The notes beneath the pieces were generated by a model that worked only from the letters and a program-made list of their open reading frames with translations, was not told where the DNA came from and made no database searches. Position numbers and translations under genes: made by a program. Shown one piece after another: positions 7,498 through 15,859 of a stretch of DNA of 32,855 nucleotides. The stretch comes from Candidatus Viridilinea halotolerans. GTDB taxonomy: Bacteria; Chloroflexota; Chloroflexia; Chloroflexales; Chloroflexaceae. The DNA lies in assembly GCA_003934145.1 (NCBI GenBank), contig RSAS01000647.1, positions 1 through 32,855 of the forward strand, given 5' to 3'. How positions within the stretch are numbered: position 1 is the stretch's first letter; every line of letters starts with the position of its first letter.

Positions 7498-9072
7498 ATG
7501 ACAATCTTCAGCGAACTCGGACTTAGTGAACCAATCTTGATCGCGTTGCGCGATCTTGGTTATGATGAGCCCACGCCGATTCAGGCGCAGGCCATTCCCG
7601 TTATGTTGGCAGGCCATGATGTCATTGCCCACGCTCAGACTGGCACGGGCAAGACGGCGGCCTTTGCGCTACCCATTCTCAGTCGGCTTAATCCCGAATT
7701 TGTGCCCCAAGCGATGGTGCTCGCCCCCACGCGCGAGTTGGCCATGCAGGTGGCCGAGGCGATGTTCCGCTACGGCAAACACTCCAACGTGCGCGTCACC
7801 CCCGTCTACGGCGGCCAACCGATTGAGCGCCAACTGCGCAGCCTCGCCCGCGGCGTTCAGGTGATCGTCGGTACGCCCGGACGCATCATGGATCATATGC
7901 GCCGTGGTACCCTCGTGCTTGATCAGATTCGCATGATTATTCTCGACGAGGCCGATGAGATGCTCGATATGGGCTTTGCCGAGGATATTGAGTATATTCT
8001 ACAGCAGACGTCCCCCGAACGGCAGACCGCCCTCTTCTCGGCGACGATGCCTGCATCTGTGCTCGAACTGGCGCTACGTTATACCCGCGACGCCCAGCGC
8101 ATCAGCGTGGTCAGCGAGCAACTCACCGCACCGCGCACGCGCCAAGTCTACTACGAAGTCACCCCGCGCGAAAAACTGGATGCCCTCTGCCGCATCTTGG
8201 ATGTGGAGACCCCAGGATCGGCGATGATCTTCTGTCGCACCCGCGCCGACGCCGACCGCCTCGGCGAGAGTCTGCAGGGGCGCGGCTACATGGCCGAAGT
8301 GATCCATGGCGATCTGAGCCAACCCATGCGCGAGCGTGTCATGAAGCGCTTCCGCGAAGGCCAAGCTGAACTGCTCGTTGCCACCGACGTGGCAGCCCGT
8401 GGCCTCGACATCCCCGATGTCACCCACGTCATCAACTACGATGTGCCTGGCGATCCCGAGAGCTACGTCCACCGCATCGGGCGTACCGGGCGGGCGGGCC
8501 GTTCCGGCCTCGCCATTTCACTCATCGCCCCACGCGAACGGCGTCAACTTCAGATCATTGAGCGTACCACCCGCTCGCGCATCCAGCGCCTCCGGTTGCC
8601 CAGCCTCGCCGACGTGGCCGCTCGTCGCCGCGAAGCTTTCCGCGACGCGCTACGCGAAGTGCTCATCACCGGCGGCCTTGACCCCTATGTGATGATGGTC
8701 GAAGAGATGGCCGAAGGCCACGATGTCACCGACCTTGCCGCCGCCGCCTTCAAGTTGTTGCTCAACGAAGTCGAACAGGAAGACACGCTCGTCTCCGTGG
8801 AGGGTGACGGCGCCGGGGCCGAAACCGGCATGATCCGCCTCTTCCTCGACGTCGGGCGCTTCGACCGCGTCCGCCCCGCTGACATCGTCGGTGCGATTGC
8901 CAACGAAATTGGCATTCCTGGCAAGCAGATCGGCGCGATAGACATCTACGACCGCTTCACCTTCGTCGAAGTCCCCAGCGAAATGGCCCACCGTGTCGTG
9001 CGCGGCATCTCCGGCGTCAACCTGCGCGGCAAGCCCGTCAAGGCCTCCTTTGCCAAGCCCAAGGTGAGTTAA
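7498..9072 (+). CDS. deaD: DEAD-box ATP-dependent RNA helicase, DeaD/CsdA type
   Basis: This is a 524-residue protein. From the N-terminus: Q motif (GYDEPTPIQAQAIP), motif I AQTGTGKT (residues 46-53), PTRELAMQ, TPGR, DEAD, SAT, ARGLDIPDV and HRIGRTGR, covering both RecA-like domains. The C-terminal 75 residues (from MIRLFLDVGRFD to VNLRGKPVKAS) match a DbpA-type RNA-binding domain, as in DeaD/CsdA proteins, which unwind structured RNA in ribosome assembly and cold adaptation. An ATG at 7489 is in frame but overlaps the -10 box; ATG at 7498 fits leaderless initiation. The gene is followed at once by a 67-nt perfect hairpin that could act as a terminator. Confidence 0.93.
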   Translation: MTIFSELGLSEPILIALRDLGYDEPTPIQAQAIPVMLAGHDVIAHAQTGTGKTAAFALPILSRLNPEFVPQAMVLAPTRELAMQVAEAMFRYGKHSNVRVTPVYGGQPIERQLRSLARGVQVIVGTPGRIMDHMRRGTLVLDQIRMIILDEADEMLDMGFAEDIEYILQQTSPERQTALFSATMPASVLELALRYTRDAQRISVVSEQLTAPRTRQVYYEVTPREKLDALCRILDVETPGSAMIFCRTRADADRLGESLQGRGYMAEVIHGDLSQPMRERVMKRFREGQAELLVATDVAARGLDIPDVTHVINYDVPGDPESYVHRIGRTGRAGRSGLAISLIAPRERRQLQIIERTTRSRIQRLRLPSLADVAARRREAFRDALREVLITGGLDPYVMMVEEMAEGHDVTDLAAAAFKLLLNEVEQEDTLVSVEGDGAGAETGMIRLFLDVGRFDRVRPADIVGAIANEIGIPGKQIGAIDIYDRFTFVEVPSEMAHRVVRGISGVNLRGKPVKASFAKPKVS

Positions 9073-9093
9073 ATAGGGGGCGGCTTCGCCGTC

Positions 9094-9160
9094 CTCAAAA
9101 AGTTTTTTGGTTCGATTGTGGCGGCGAAGCCGCCACAATCGAACCAAAAAACTTTTTGAG
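9094..9160. repeat. 32-bp-arm palindrome (GGCGGC-GAA-GCCGCC family)
   Basis: The arms are perfectly complementary over 32 bp around loop GAA, and contain TTTTTTGG and CCAAAAAA runs, so it could terminate transcription from both sides. It lies 21 bp after the deaD stop. Confidence 0.9.
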
Positions 9161-9165
9161 GGTGC

Positions 9166-9188
9166 GCGAGGGAACCAAGTTCCCTCGC
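9166..9188. repeat. Palindrome of the GAACC/GGTTC family
   Basis: GCGAGGGAAC, loop CAA, GTTCCCTCGC. It is paired with the preceding hairpin, as at four other loci in the window. Confidence 0.8.
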
Positions 9189-9204
9189 ATCCTCCCACCG
9201 CCCG

Positions 9205-9385
9205 GTTTAAGGGCGGACAGAAAACGTGTGCGCCCCCTTCTGGAATCGCATTGCAACGCCAGGAATCTCGATCTCTTCCCCCCTCTCCCACAACGTGGGA
9301 GAGGGGGCAGGGGGTGAGGGCCATCCGTGGCATCCCAATCACCTATCCGTGACTTGCCGAGCGAATGTTCTGTCCGCCCTTAAAC
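9205..9385. mobile_element. 181-bp segment with 18-bp perfect terminal inverted repeats
   Basis: The left end GTTTAAGGGCGGACAGAA (9205-9222) is exactly inverted as TTCTGTCCGCCCTTAAAC at 9368-9385. The interior includes a CCCTCTCCC/GGGAGAGGG palindrome (9278-9320) and no credible gene. It could be a small non-autonomous insertion; a target duplication is not evident. Confidence 0.5.
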
Positions 9386-9406
9386 ACCGCCCGGCGGGGG
9401 CGCGGG

Positions 9407-9672
9407 GGCCAAGGCCCCGCAAAGACACCCATGCGGCGGAGCGCGGGGGCGCAGACCCCGCAAAGACACCCATGCGGCGGAGCGCGGGGGCGCAGGCCCC
9501 GCAAAGACACCCATGCGGCGGGGGCGCGGGGGCGCAGGCCCCGCAAAGACACCCATGCGGCGGGGGCGCGGGGGCGCGGGGGCGCAGACCCCGCAAAGAC
9601 ACCCATGCGGCGGGGGCGCAGACCCCGCAAAGACACCCATGCGGCGGGGCGCGGGGGCGCAGCCCCCGCAAC
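9407..9672. repeat. Tandem array of a GC-rich unit of about 41 bp
   Basis: Six copies share the core GCAAAGACACCCATGCGGCG, separated by GCGCGGGGGCGCAG spacers of variable copy number. All overlapping reading frames translate to repetitive peptides and are not believed to be genes. Together with its neighbours it makes 9073-9966 free of coding sequence. Confidence 0.9.
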
Positions 9673-9678
9673 CTCCCC

Positions 9679-9725
9679 TTTTTTGTTGCTTTTTGGCGGC
9701 TTCGCCGCCAAAAAGCAACAAAAAA
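9679..9725. repeat. 22-bp-arm palindrome (GGCGGC-TTC-GCCGCC family)
   Basis: The left arm runs from TTTTTTGTTGC to GGCGGC and the right arm is fully complementary. T and A runs on the outside make it a possible bidirectional terminator. Confidence 0.9.
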
Positions 9726-9966
9726 ACCAAACTTAACCAGAGTTTCAGGTTTTTCCCACGTTTACTGTAACAGATTTGCGGTATGATGAAAGGACGGGTG
9801 ATCATCACTCGACGAGTTCGTACACCGCAGTACGCGTCGGACGGCACCCATCGGAGTCGCTCTGGACTGGATATCGGAGCGGATCAGCTTACCCTACAGC
9901 CTTCGTCGTTGACCAAGGGCGCCACAGCCGCCCGGCTGAACCGGTATCCTCAGAAAGGACGCTGCT

Positions 9967-10370
9967 GTGACTATCGACATCCAAGACCTGAGCATCACAG
10001 ACCTGGAACGTTTACGTGACGCGGTAAACCAACGCCTCCTTCAGTTGCGCTACAGTCATCGTCACACCCTCCCGGAACTCTTACGGATGCTTGAGGAGCT
10101 GAAAAGCGTATTGAACGATCAGGGTAAACAGTGGCGCTCACTCGAACGCTGGCAATGGATGGACGGCCAGATTCGCTTCTGGCTCAACCCGACCGACCAA
10201 GTGCAGTATCAGTCGGGTTGGTATACAATAGACGAACTCTTGCAGTGGTCGCATAATGGCGGCCCCGTTATCGTCCGCGATGATGAGATGGAAGAGGACG
10301 ACGAGACGTGGACCGATGTGGACGGCGTGCGCATCCGTTGGCTCCCTGATGGGACGATGTTGCGGGATGC

Positions 10371-10374
<4 letters not shown>
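9967..10374 (+). CDS. Hypothetical acidic protein
   Basis: This 135-residue protein is not recognised. The GTG start at 9967 is preceded by AAAGGA at suitable spacing. The N-terminal half is helical and charged, with possible coiled-coil character around LPELLRMLEELKSVL (residues 36-50). Residues 54-90 are Trp/Tyr-rich (WQWMDGQIRFWL, GWYTIDELLQW), and residues 105-114 are an acidic run (DDEMEEDDET). The stop at 10374 falls inside the start of a short tandem repeat tract, so the natural C-terminus may have been altered by repeat growth. No signal peptide or membrane segment. Confidence 0.7.
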
Positions 10375-10582
<208 letters not shown>

Positions 10583-10583
10583 C

Positions 10584-11621
10584 CTACACCGGATGCAACC
10601 CCGGAAATTCCAACCCGAGTGTCTCGTCAAGGCCGCACATCAGGTTCATACACTGCACCGCGCTCCCTGCCGCGCCCTTCATCAGGTTGTCGAGCGCACA
10701 GATGCTCACGATGCGCCCACTGGCTTCGTCAAAGGCGAAGCCTAGATCGGCGAAGTTGCTCCCCGCGAGAATCTTGGGTTCGGGGAAGCGATAGATCCCC
10801 TGGCGCTCCTTGACGATGCGCAGGAAGGGTTGATCCTTGACGAAGCCGCGATAGGCTTGCCAAAGCTCCTTCTCGCTGATCGGGCGGGCGGCGAAGGCGT
10901 GCGCCGTGGCTAATGCGCCGCGTACCAACTCGACCGAGGTGATCGAGAGGTGGACGTTGCTCAACCCCGTCACCTGCTCCACTTCGGCGGTGTGACGGTG
11001 GCCAACGGGCGCGAAGGAGCGCACGACGCCGGCTCGCTCTGGGTGGTGGCTGCTGTCGCTCGAGCTGGCCCCGCCCTCCGAGGATCCGACTTTGACTTCG
11101 ACGACCACTGGCTTCGTTACGTCAACTAACCCAGCGCGCACCAGCGGCAGCAGCGCCAAATTGGTCGCCGTGGCGTTGCAACCGACGCCACTGGCAAATT
11201 TCGCGCCGCGCAGCGCCTCGCGGTTCACTTCGGGCAACCCGTAGACGAAACGTTCGAGCCAGGTGAGATTGGGGTGATCCGCGCCATACCAGCGGCGATA
11301 GGCTGCCGGATCGCGTAAGCGAAAATCTGCCGAGCAATCAATAATCGTCGGCGCGAGGCTGGCGTAGCGCTCAATCGCCGTCGCGCCTTCGCCGTGGGGC
11401 AACGCCAAAAAGAGGACGTCGCACGCTTCAAGCCGGTCGGGATGAATGAACTGGATTTGCGCTCGCCCGCGCACATTGGGATGCACCTGATGCAGGTAGC
11501 GCCCTGCATTGCGTCCGCTCGTCGCTTGGGCCACCTGTACCGCTGGATGCCAGAGCAGCAAGCGCAACAATTCGCCACCGACGTAGCCCGACGCGCCAAC
11601 AATGCTTACACGTAGTGTCAT
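10584..11621 (-). CDS. lysY: [LysW]-aminoadipate semialdehyde-forming reductase (LysY)
   Basis: This 345-residue ArgC-like reductase converts LysW-bound aminoadipyl phosphate to the semialdehyde with NADPH in AAA lysine synthesis. The nucleotide-binding GASGYVGGELLRLL is at residues 8-21. The active-site Cys lies in SGVGCNATATN, which resembles LysY rather than the NPGCYPT of most ArgC proteins. A His-containing PVGHRHTAEVEQ follows. ATG at 11621 was chosen because the longer frame would translate a palindrome. It is the last gene of the operon in this window and is separated from lysX by 253 bp of repeats, with a 49-nt perfect hairpin only 17 bases 5' of the start. The kinase LysZ that would supply its substrate is absent here. 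Confidence 0.85.
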   Translation of the reverse strand: MTLRVSIVGASGYVGGELLRLLLWHPAVQVAQATSGRNAGRYLHQVHPNVRGRAQIQFIHPDRLEACDVLFLALPHGEGATAIERYASLAPTIIDCSADFRLRDPAAYRRWYGADHPNLTWLERFVYGLPEVNREALRGAKFASGVGCNATATNLALLPLVRAGLVDVTKPVVVEVKVGSSEGGASSSDSSHHPERAGVVRSFAPVGHRHTAEVEQVTGLSNVHLSITSVELVRGALATAHAFAARPISEKELWQAYRGFVKDQPFLRIVKERQGIYRFPEPKILAGSNFADLGFAFDEASGRIVSICALDNLMKGAAGSAVQCMNLMCGLDETLGLEFPGLHPV

Positions 11622-11638
11622 AATGTTTCTGTACCTGC

Positions 11639-11687
11639 GGGATGGAGGTGTGCGCGGGAACCAGGTTCCCGCGCACACCTCCATCCC
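11639..11687. repeat. 24-bp-arm palindrome (GAACC-A-GGTTC family) before lysY
   Basis: Perfect 24-bp arms meet at GGAACC-A-GGTTCC. It lies in the lysX-lysY gap, just upstream of the lysY ribosome site. Confidence 0.9.
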
Positions 11688-11689
11688 GA

Positions 11690-11874
11690 TTCTCGGGGGC
11701 GGCTATGCCGCCCTTGCGCCCCCATACGCACTTACGTTACGCCTCCCGGCGGGGGATCGGGGGAGGCTGCGCCTCCCCCGAAGAATTTTTTCTTTCGTTG
11801 TGGCGGCTTCGCCGCCACAACGAAAGAAAAAAGAGGGTTTGGGGCGCAGCCCCCGCCCCCCCCCGCCGGGCGGC
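11690..11874. repeat. Composite GC-rich repeat block between lysX and lysY
   Basis: It contains a GGGGGCGGC-type palindrome, a sequence ATACGCACTTACGTTACGCC at 11724 that resembles one end of the 120-bp MITE, a GGGGGAGGC/GCCTCCCCC palindrome, and a 22-bp-arm hairpin of the GGCGGC-TTC-GCCGCC family at 11786-11832 with outer T and A runs. No gene. Confidence 0.8.
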
Positions 11875-12723
11875 TTACGCCTGCCCCTTGCCTACGGCAA
11901 GCACATAATCGATAACGCGTGCCGGAATGTCCACACCCGTCGTCTCGATTGAGTTGCGGAACTCCATGGTGTAGTTGACTTCGTTCACCAGGATACGGCC
12001 ATCAAGGGTTTCGAGCAGATCAATGGCGACGATGCCGCCGCCGACGGCGCGTGCCGCCCGGATGCTCAGATCGGCCAACTCAGGCGTCATTGGGCAACTC
12101 ATGGCAGTGCCGCCACGGGCGGTGTTGGTGATCCAATGCTCGCTGGCACGATAGATCGCCCCAATACATTCACCGCCAATCACAAAAGTCCGAATGTCGC
12201 GCCCTGGCTTTTCGATATATTCCTGGATGTAAAAAATCGAGTGCTGATAGTTGCCCAATACATCACGATGCTCCAGAATCGCCTCGGCGGCATCACGATC
12301 ATTGACTTTGCTCACCATGCGCCCCCACGAGCCGACTACCGGCTTTAGCACCACCGGATAGCCCAGTTGCTCCATCGCGCTCAACGCGCTCTCGGGCGTG
12401 AAGGCGAGCAAACAGCGTGGCGTCGGCACTTCGGCATGCACGAGGGCTTGCGTCGTCAGAAACTTGTCGCCACACGTAGCCGCAACATGATAGGTGTTGA
12501 CCGTGGGCACCCCTGCGTCGGCAAAGAGCTTGAGCATGTAGAGCGCCCGGCTATGTTGAATACAGCGTTCCAGTACCACATCGTAGGGATACTCACGCTG
12601 ATGCAAATCAAAAATCTGTGCGCGGTCGTCAATTTTGGTATAACTCAGGCCGCGCCGGTCTAGTTCGGTGAAGAGCAATTTCTCTTCGGCGCGAATGCGT
12701 GAGCAGAGAACGCCAATACGCAT
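11875..12723 (-). CDS. lysX: Alpha-aminoadipate--LysW ligase (LysX)
   Basis: This 282-residue ATP-grasp enzyme joins the amino group of alpha-aminoadipate to the C-terminal Glu of LysW, protecting it for the later steps. ATP-grasp features are the [10 protein letters not shown] loop (near residue 145), the [15 protein letters not shown] segment (near 185) and the metal-binding [11 protein letters not shown] (near 252), typical of LysX/RimK-like ligases. Length is normal for LysX (about 280). It lies 11 bp after lysW, supporting a functional pair. ArgX-type use of glutamate cannot be excluded from sequence alone, but the neighbouring homoaconitase and HICDH genes favour aminoadipate. Confidence 0.9.
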   Translation of the reverse strand: MRIGVLCSRIRAEEKLLFTELDRRGLSYTKIDDRAQIFDLHQREYPYDVVLERCIQHSRALYMLKLFADAGVPTVNTYHVAATCGDKFLTTQALVHAEVPTPRCLLAFTPESALSAMEQLGYPVVLKPVVGSWGRMVSKVNDRDAAEAILEHRDVLGNYQHSIFYIQEYIEKPGRDIRTFVIGGECIGAIYRASEHWITNTARGGTAMSCPMTPELADLSIRAARAVGGGIVAIDLLETLDGRILVNEVNYTMEFRNSIETTGVDIPARVIDYVLAVGKGQA

Positions 12724-12734
12724 AACTTCTCCTT

Positions 12735-12902
12735 TTACTCGCCCCAGTCTTCTTCGACTTCGGGGGCGAGGGCCAACTCAGGCGGGTTGAGGCTGATGAC
12801 TTCCAGTTCGGCCCCACATTCGGGGCAGACCACAATCTCACTCTCGAGGGTGTCGGCGGGCAGGTTGATGCTGGCGGCACATTCGGGGCAGGCGGCTTCC
12901 AT
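12735..12902 (-). CDS. lysW: Amino-group carrier protein LysW
   Basis: This 55-residue acidic zinc-ribbon protein has two CPEC motifs (Cys5/Cys8 and Cys26/Cys29) and ends EEDWGE, the conserved LysW tail whose last Glu side chain carries aminoadipate and its derivatives. Start ATG at 12902 follows AAGGAG. It is shorter than most genes here but fully typical of the family. Position between HICDH and lysX matches its use as substrate carrier for LysX, LysZ, LysY and LysJ. Confidence 0.95.
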   Translation of the reverse strand: MEAACPECAASINLPADTLESEIVVCPECGAELEVISLNPPELALAPEVEEDWGE

Positions 12903-12950
12903 GATTCTATCTACTCCTTTGCATCTGGGGAAGATGCTGCTTATCACTCG

Positions 12951-13955
12951 TCACTTGTCACTCATCACTGACATAAGATCTGCGGCCAGTTCTTCGGTCG
13001 TGGCGTTGCCGCCGAGGTCGGGGGTATGCGGGCCGTCACGTAGCATGGCGGCGCTGGCGTGGCGCAGGCGGGCGGCCTCTGGCGCATAGCCACGCCAGGT
13101 GAGCAGCATGGCCACACACTCAAGCGCGGCGAGCGGGTTGGCGATCCCGCGCCCGACGATGTCGGGCGCCGCGCCGTGGACTGGCTCGAAGAGGGCGCGT
13201 TCGTCGCCGAAGTTGGCCGAGGCGGCGAGGCCCAGGCCACCGCCGTGAATGCATGCGACATCCGAGAGAATGTCGCCGAACATGTTGGTCGTGACAATCA
13301 CATCGAAGCGGCTGGGGTTTTGCGCCAGATGCATCGCCGCGACATCCACCAACAGTTCGTCATGGCTCAGATCGGGATATTCACCCACCACGGCGAGCGC
13401 CGTCTCACGGAAGAGGCCGTCGCTCACGCGCAACACATTGGCCTTATGCACGATGGTGACGCGGCCAGGGCGCTGGAGGTCGTTGGCGCGGCGGCGGGCC
13501 AGTTCGCAGGCGGCGCGCACGATGCGTGCGCTGGCCTGTCGCGTGATCACCCGTTCGGCGATGGCGGTGGCCCCATCATCTTCGAGCCGCTCGCGTCCGG
13601 CGTAGAGCCCTTCGGTATTTTCGCGCACCACGACGAGCGAGTGGTCACTCGTACGCACCTGCGTGGGGCGAATGTTGGCGTAGAGATCGAGTTCGCGGCG
13701 CAGTTGCACAATCGGGCTGCGGTAACCGGGCACGTTATGGCTCGGTGAAGCGACTGCACCGAAGAGAATGGCATCGGCGGCTTTGGCCGCCTCCAGCGTT
13801 GCGGTGGGCAACGCAACACCGTGACGCTCGAAGGTGGCCCAGCCCGCTGCAGCCTCTGTAAACTCCACGCTCGGCACAAGCACTTGGAGGACGCGCGTAG
13901 CGACGCCAAGCACTTCAGGCCCGATGCCATCACCAGGAATGACACAAACACGCAT
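12951..13955 (-). CDS. hicd: Homoisocitrate dehydrogenase
   Basis: This 334-residue beta-decarboxylating dehydrogenase oxidises homoisocitrate to 2-oxoadipate using NAD. IPGDGIGPEV is at residues 7-16. The substrate loop reads SPSHNVPGYRSP (residues 71-82) followed by LRRELDLYANIRP, with VPG as in AAA-pathway enzymes rather than GGPKWD of isopropylmalate dehydrogenases. VRENTEGLYAG, the metal-binding NMFGDILSDV and the C-terminal EPVHGAAPDIVGRGIANP are all present. The start ATG overlaps the preceding stop by one base (TGATG), so the two genes are translationally coupled. Isocitrate could be a side substrate. Confidence 0.88.
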   Translation of the reverse strand: MRVCVIPGDGIGPEVLGVATRVLQVLVPSVEFTEAAAGWATFERHGVALPTATLEAAKAADAILFGAVASPSHNVPGYRSPIVQLRRELDLYANIRPTQVRTSDHSLVVVRENTEGLYAGRERLEDDGATAIAERVITRQASARIVRAACELARRRANDLQRPGRVTIVHKANVLRVSDGLFRETALAVVGEYPDLSHDELLVDVAAMHLAQNPSRFDVIVTTNMFGDILSDVACIHGGGLGLAASANFGDERALFEPVHGAAPDIVGRGIANPLAALECVAMLLTWRGYAPEAARLRHASAAMLRDGPHTPDLGGNATTEELAADLMSVMSDK

Positions 13956-14455
13956 CAGACCGCCTCCCCGGGAAAGCGTCCGTGGGTGCGATAGAAGGGT
14001 ACAATGCCGCCGGCAGCCCAGACTTCGCGCAGAAAACTAGGCGGCGGCGGCAACTGGATGCGTTCGCCGGCCTCAGTGATGATCAACCCCTCCGCCAAAT
14101 TCAATTCTACCTCTTGACCATCCTGCAGCACGCCAGTGAGGTCGGCGGTGAAGCAGGGAATGCCCAAGTTGAGCGCATTGCGGAAAAAGATGCGTGCAAA
14201 GAGCGGGGCCACAATCGCGCCAACACCCACGAGACGCAACGCCAGCGGCGCATACTCACGCGAGCTACCGCAACCAAAATTATTACCGGCAATAATTACA
14301 TCACCCGGACGCACAGCGGGCGCAAAATCGGGCCGATGCTCCACAAAAGGATAGTTGCGCAGATCGGCTTCGTTCTTCAACATGTAGGGGGCGTACCGAC
14401 CAGGCACAATCTGGTCGGTGTTGATGTCTTGGCCAAAAATCCAGACACGGGCCAT
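13955..14455 (-). CDS. lysU: Homoaconitase small subunit
   Basis: This 166-residue LeuD-like swivel subunit pairs with the large subunit to isomerise homocitrate to homoisocitrate. Features are DINTDQIVPGRYAPYML (residues 10-26), the GNNFGCGSSREYAP block (residues 57-70), and ARIFFRNALNLG. The GRYAPYM segment resembles the bacterial AAA-pathway form and differs from the YLRT loop of isopropylmalate isomerases, which selects substrate (established for this family). ATG at 14455 follows AAGGAG; the longer frame reads through three palindromic repeats. Confidence 0.88.
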   Translation of the reverse strand: MARVWIFGQDINTDQIVPGRYAPYMLKNEADLRNYPFVEHRPDFAPAVRPGDVIIAGNNFGCGSSREYAPLALRLVGVGAIVAPLFARIFFRNALNLGIPCFTADLTGVLQDGQEVELNLAEGLIITEAGERIQLPPPPSFLREVWAAGGIVPFYRTHGRFPGEAV

Positions 14456-14490
14456 GAGAATCTCCTTTTGCTTTGGGGCGGGGTAGGGAT

Positions 14491-14630
14491 GTGGGAGAAC
14501 TTGGTTCTCCCACGCCGCTTCCCAAGTGGGTGCGGGAGAACTTGGTTCTCCCACGCCGCTTCCCAAGTGGGTGTGGGAGAACTTGGTTCTCCCACGCCGC
14601 TTCCCAAGTAGAAGAACCAGGTTCTTCTAC
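14491..14630. repeat. Three tandem palindromes plus one variant between lysT and lysU
   Basis: GTGGGAGAAC-TTG-GTTCTCCCAC occurs three times at about 42-bp spacing, separated by GCCGCTTCCCAAGTGGGT-like spacers. It is followed by GTAGAAGAAC-CAG-GTTCTTCTAC at 14608-14630, which overlaps the lysT stop. All belong to the GAAC/GTTC palindrome family. Confidence 0.9.
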
Positions 14631-15856
14631 AGCGAAACATCCTGCGGATGGGTCAGGTAGCCCGTCAGCGCCGTCGCGGCGGCGACTTCGGGCGAGGCGA
14701 GGTAGATGTTGGCTTCGGGGCTGCCCATGCGCCCCCGGAAGTTGCGGTTGCCCGTGAAGAGACAGGTTTCGCCGGGGGCGAGAACGCCCATATGCCGCCC
14801 GATGCATGCGCCGCAGCCGGGTGTACCGATGGTGGCGCCAGCGGCAAGCAGGGTGCTGAGCGTGCCATCCTCGCTGGCGCGCTGCAGCGCCTGAGCGCTG
14901 GCGGGCACAACGAGCATACGCATGCCAGGGGCCAAGCGACGGCCCTTGAGAATGCGTGCGGCGGCAGCCATGTCTTCGTAGTGGCCGTTGGTACACGTAC
15001 CCAGGTAGACTACATCCACTGCCACGCGCCCCAGGGCACTCAGGTCGGTCACGTTGTCTACGGTGTGGGGCGCAGCCACCTGCGGCTCCAGCGTCGCCAG
15101 ATCAACCTGGACGACGCGGCTATAGCTCGCCCCCTCTTCCACACGCAGCCACTCCGGCACGGGCTGGCTGAGGCCCGTAGGCGGCACCAGGCCCGCCTTG
15201 GCCCCCACCTCAATCGAAAGGGTGGCGAGGGTCATGCGTTCCATCACCGTAAGCTGCTCAACGCCGTGCCACTCGACGGCGGCGTAGGTAGCGCCATCGG
15301 CACGCAATTGGCGCGCGGCGTAGAGCCCCAGATCCTTGGCGCTCACACCAGGGCGAAAGCTGCCGTGGGCGCGCACTACCACCGTCTCGGGTACACGAAA
15401 CCAAGTACGCCCCGTCGCTGCCGCCAGCGCGATGTCGGTCGTACCCATACCCGAACCAAAGGCAGCCACACAGCCATAGGCGGTCGAATGGCTATCGCTG
15501 CCCACAATCACCATGCCGGGGCGGGCGATGCCCTCTTCGACCAACACAGGATGGGAGATGCCGCGACCCACATCAAAGAAATGGGTAATGCCCTGCGCCC
15601 GCGCCCAGCGGCGCACATCCGCCTGCTTCTCCGCCGTCTGCACACTCGCGGCGGGGGCAACGTGGTCGATCACCACCGCGACGCGTTCGGCATCCCACAC
15701 CCGTTCGGCGCCAAGCTCTTCGTGCAAAACACGGATAATACTTGGCGAAAGACTATCGTGCATCATCACCAAATCGACATTGACGGTTACCACATCCCCC
15801 GCGCTGACGGTACGCCCAGCGGCGCGGGAGAGAATTTGCTCACTTAGGGTCTGCAT
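14627..15856 (-). CDS. lysT: Homoaconitase large subunit
   Basis: This 409-residue LeuC-like aconitase carries the [4Fe-4S] cluster. The cluster cysteines are in YLGTCTNGH and in TPGCGACIG. GSDSHSTAYGCVAAFGSGMG is near residues 138-157. It hydrates and dehydrates homocitrate/homoaconitate with the LysU subunit. Length fits archaeal-type LeuC/HACN large subunits (about 420). The start lies 3 bp after the homocitrate synthase stop, so the two are clearly co-transcribed. A 170-bp repeat block then separates it from lysU. Confidence 0.9.
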   Translation of the reverse strand: MQTLSEQILSRAAGRTVSAGDVVTVNVDLVMMHDSLSPSIIRVLHEELGAERVWDAERVAVVIDHVAPAASVQTAEKQADVRRWARAQGITHFFDVGRGISHPVLVEEGIARPGMVIVGSDSHSTAYGCVAAFGSGMGTTDIALAAATGRTWFRVPETVVVRAHGSFRPGVSAKDLGLYAARQLRADGATYAAVEWHGVEQLTVMERMTLATLSIEVGAKAGLVPPTGLSQPVPEWLRVEEGASYSRVVQVDLATLEPQVAAPHTVDNVTDLSALGRVAVDVVYLGTCTNGHYEDMAAAARILKGRRLAPGMRMLVVPASAQALQRASEDGTLSTLLAAGATIGTPGCGACIGRHMGVLAPGETCLFTGNRNFRGRMGSPEANIYLASPEVAAATALTGYLTHPQDVSL

Positions 15857-15859
15857 CTG

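Noticed and set aside
9407-9672. CRISPR array
   Set aside because: Units are GC-rich with low-complexity, mutually similar spacers of variable length and no cas genes; it is a minisatellite.
9226-9847. Several long overlapping ORFs on both strands (up to 186 codons)
   Set aside because: They translate the 41-bp tandem array and palindromes in every frame; products are repetitive and no ribosome site or domain supports them.
12951-13955. 3-isopropylmalate dehydrogenase (leucine pathway) assignment
   Set aside because: The substrate loop has VPGY instead of GGPKWD, and the neighbours LysW and LysX point to lysine synthesis.
14648-15847. A 399-codon plus-strand ORF
   Set aside because: It is the antisense shadow of the homoaconitase large subunit, which has clear cluster-binding motifs on the minus strand.
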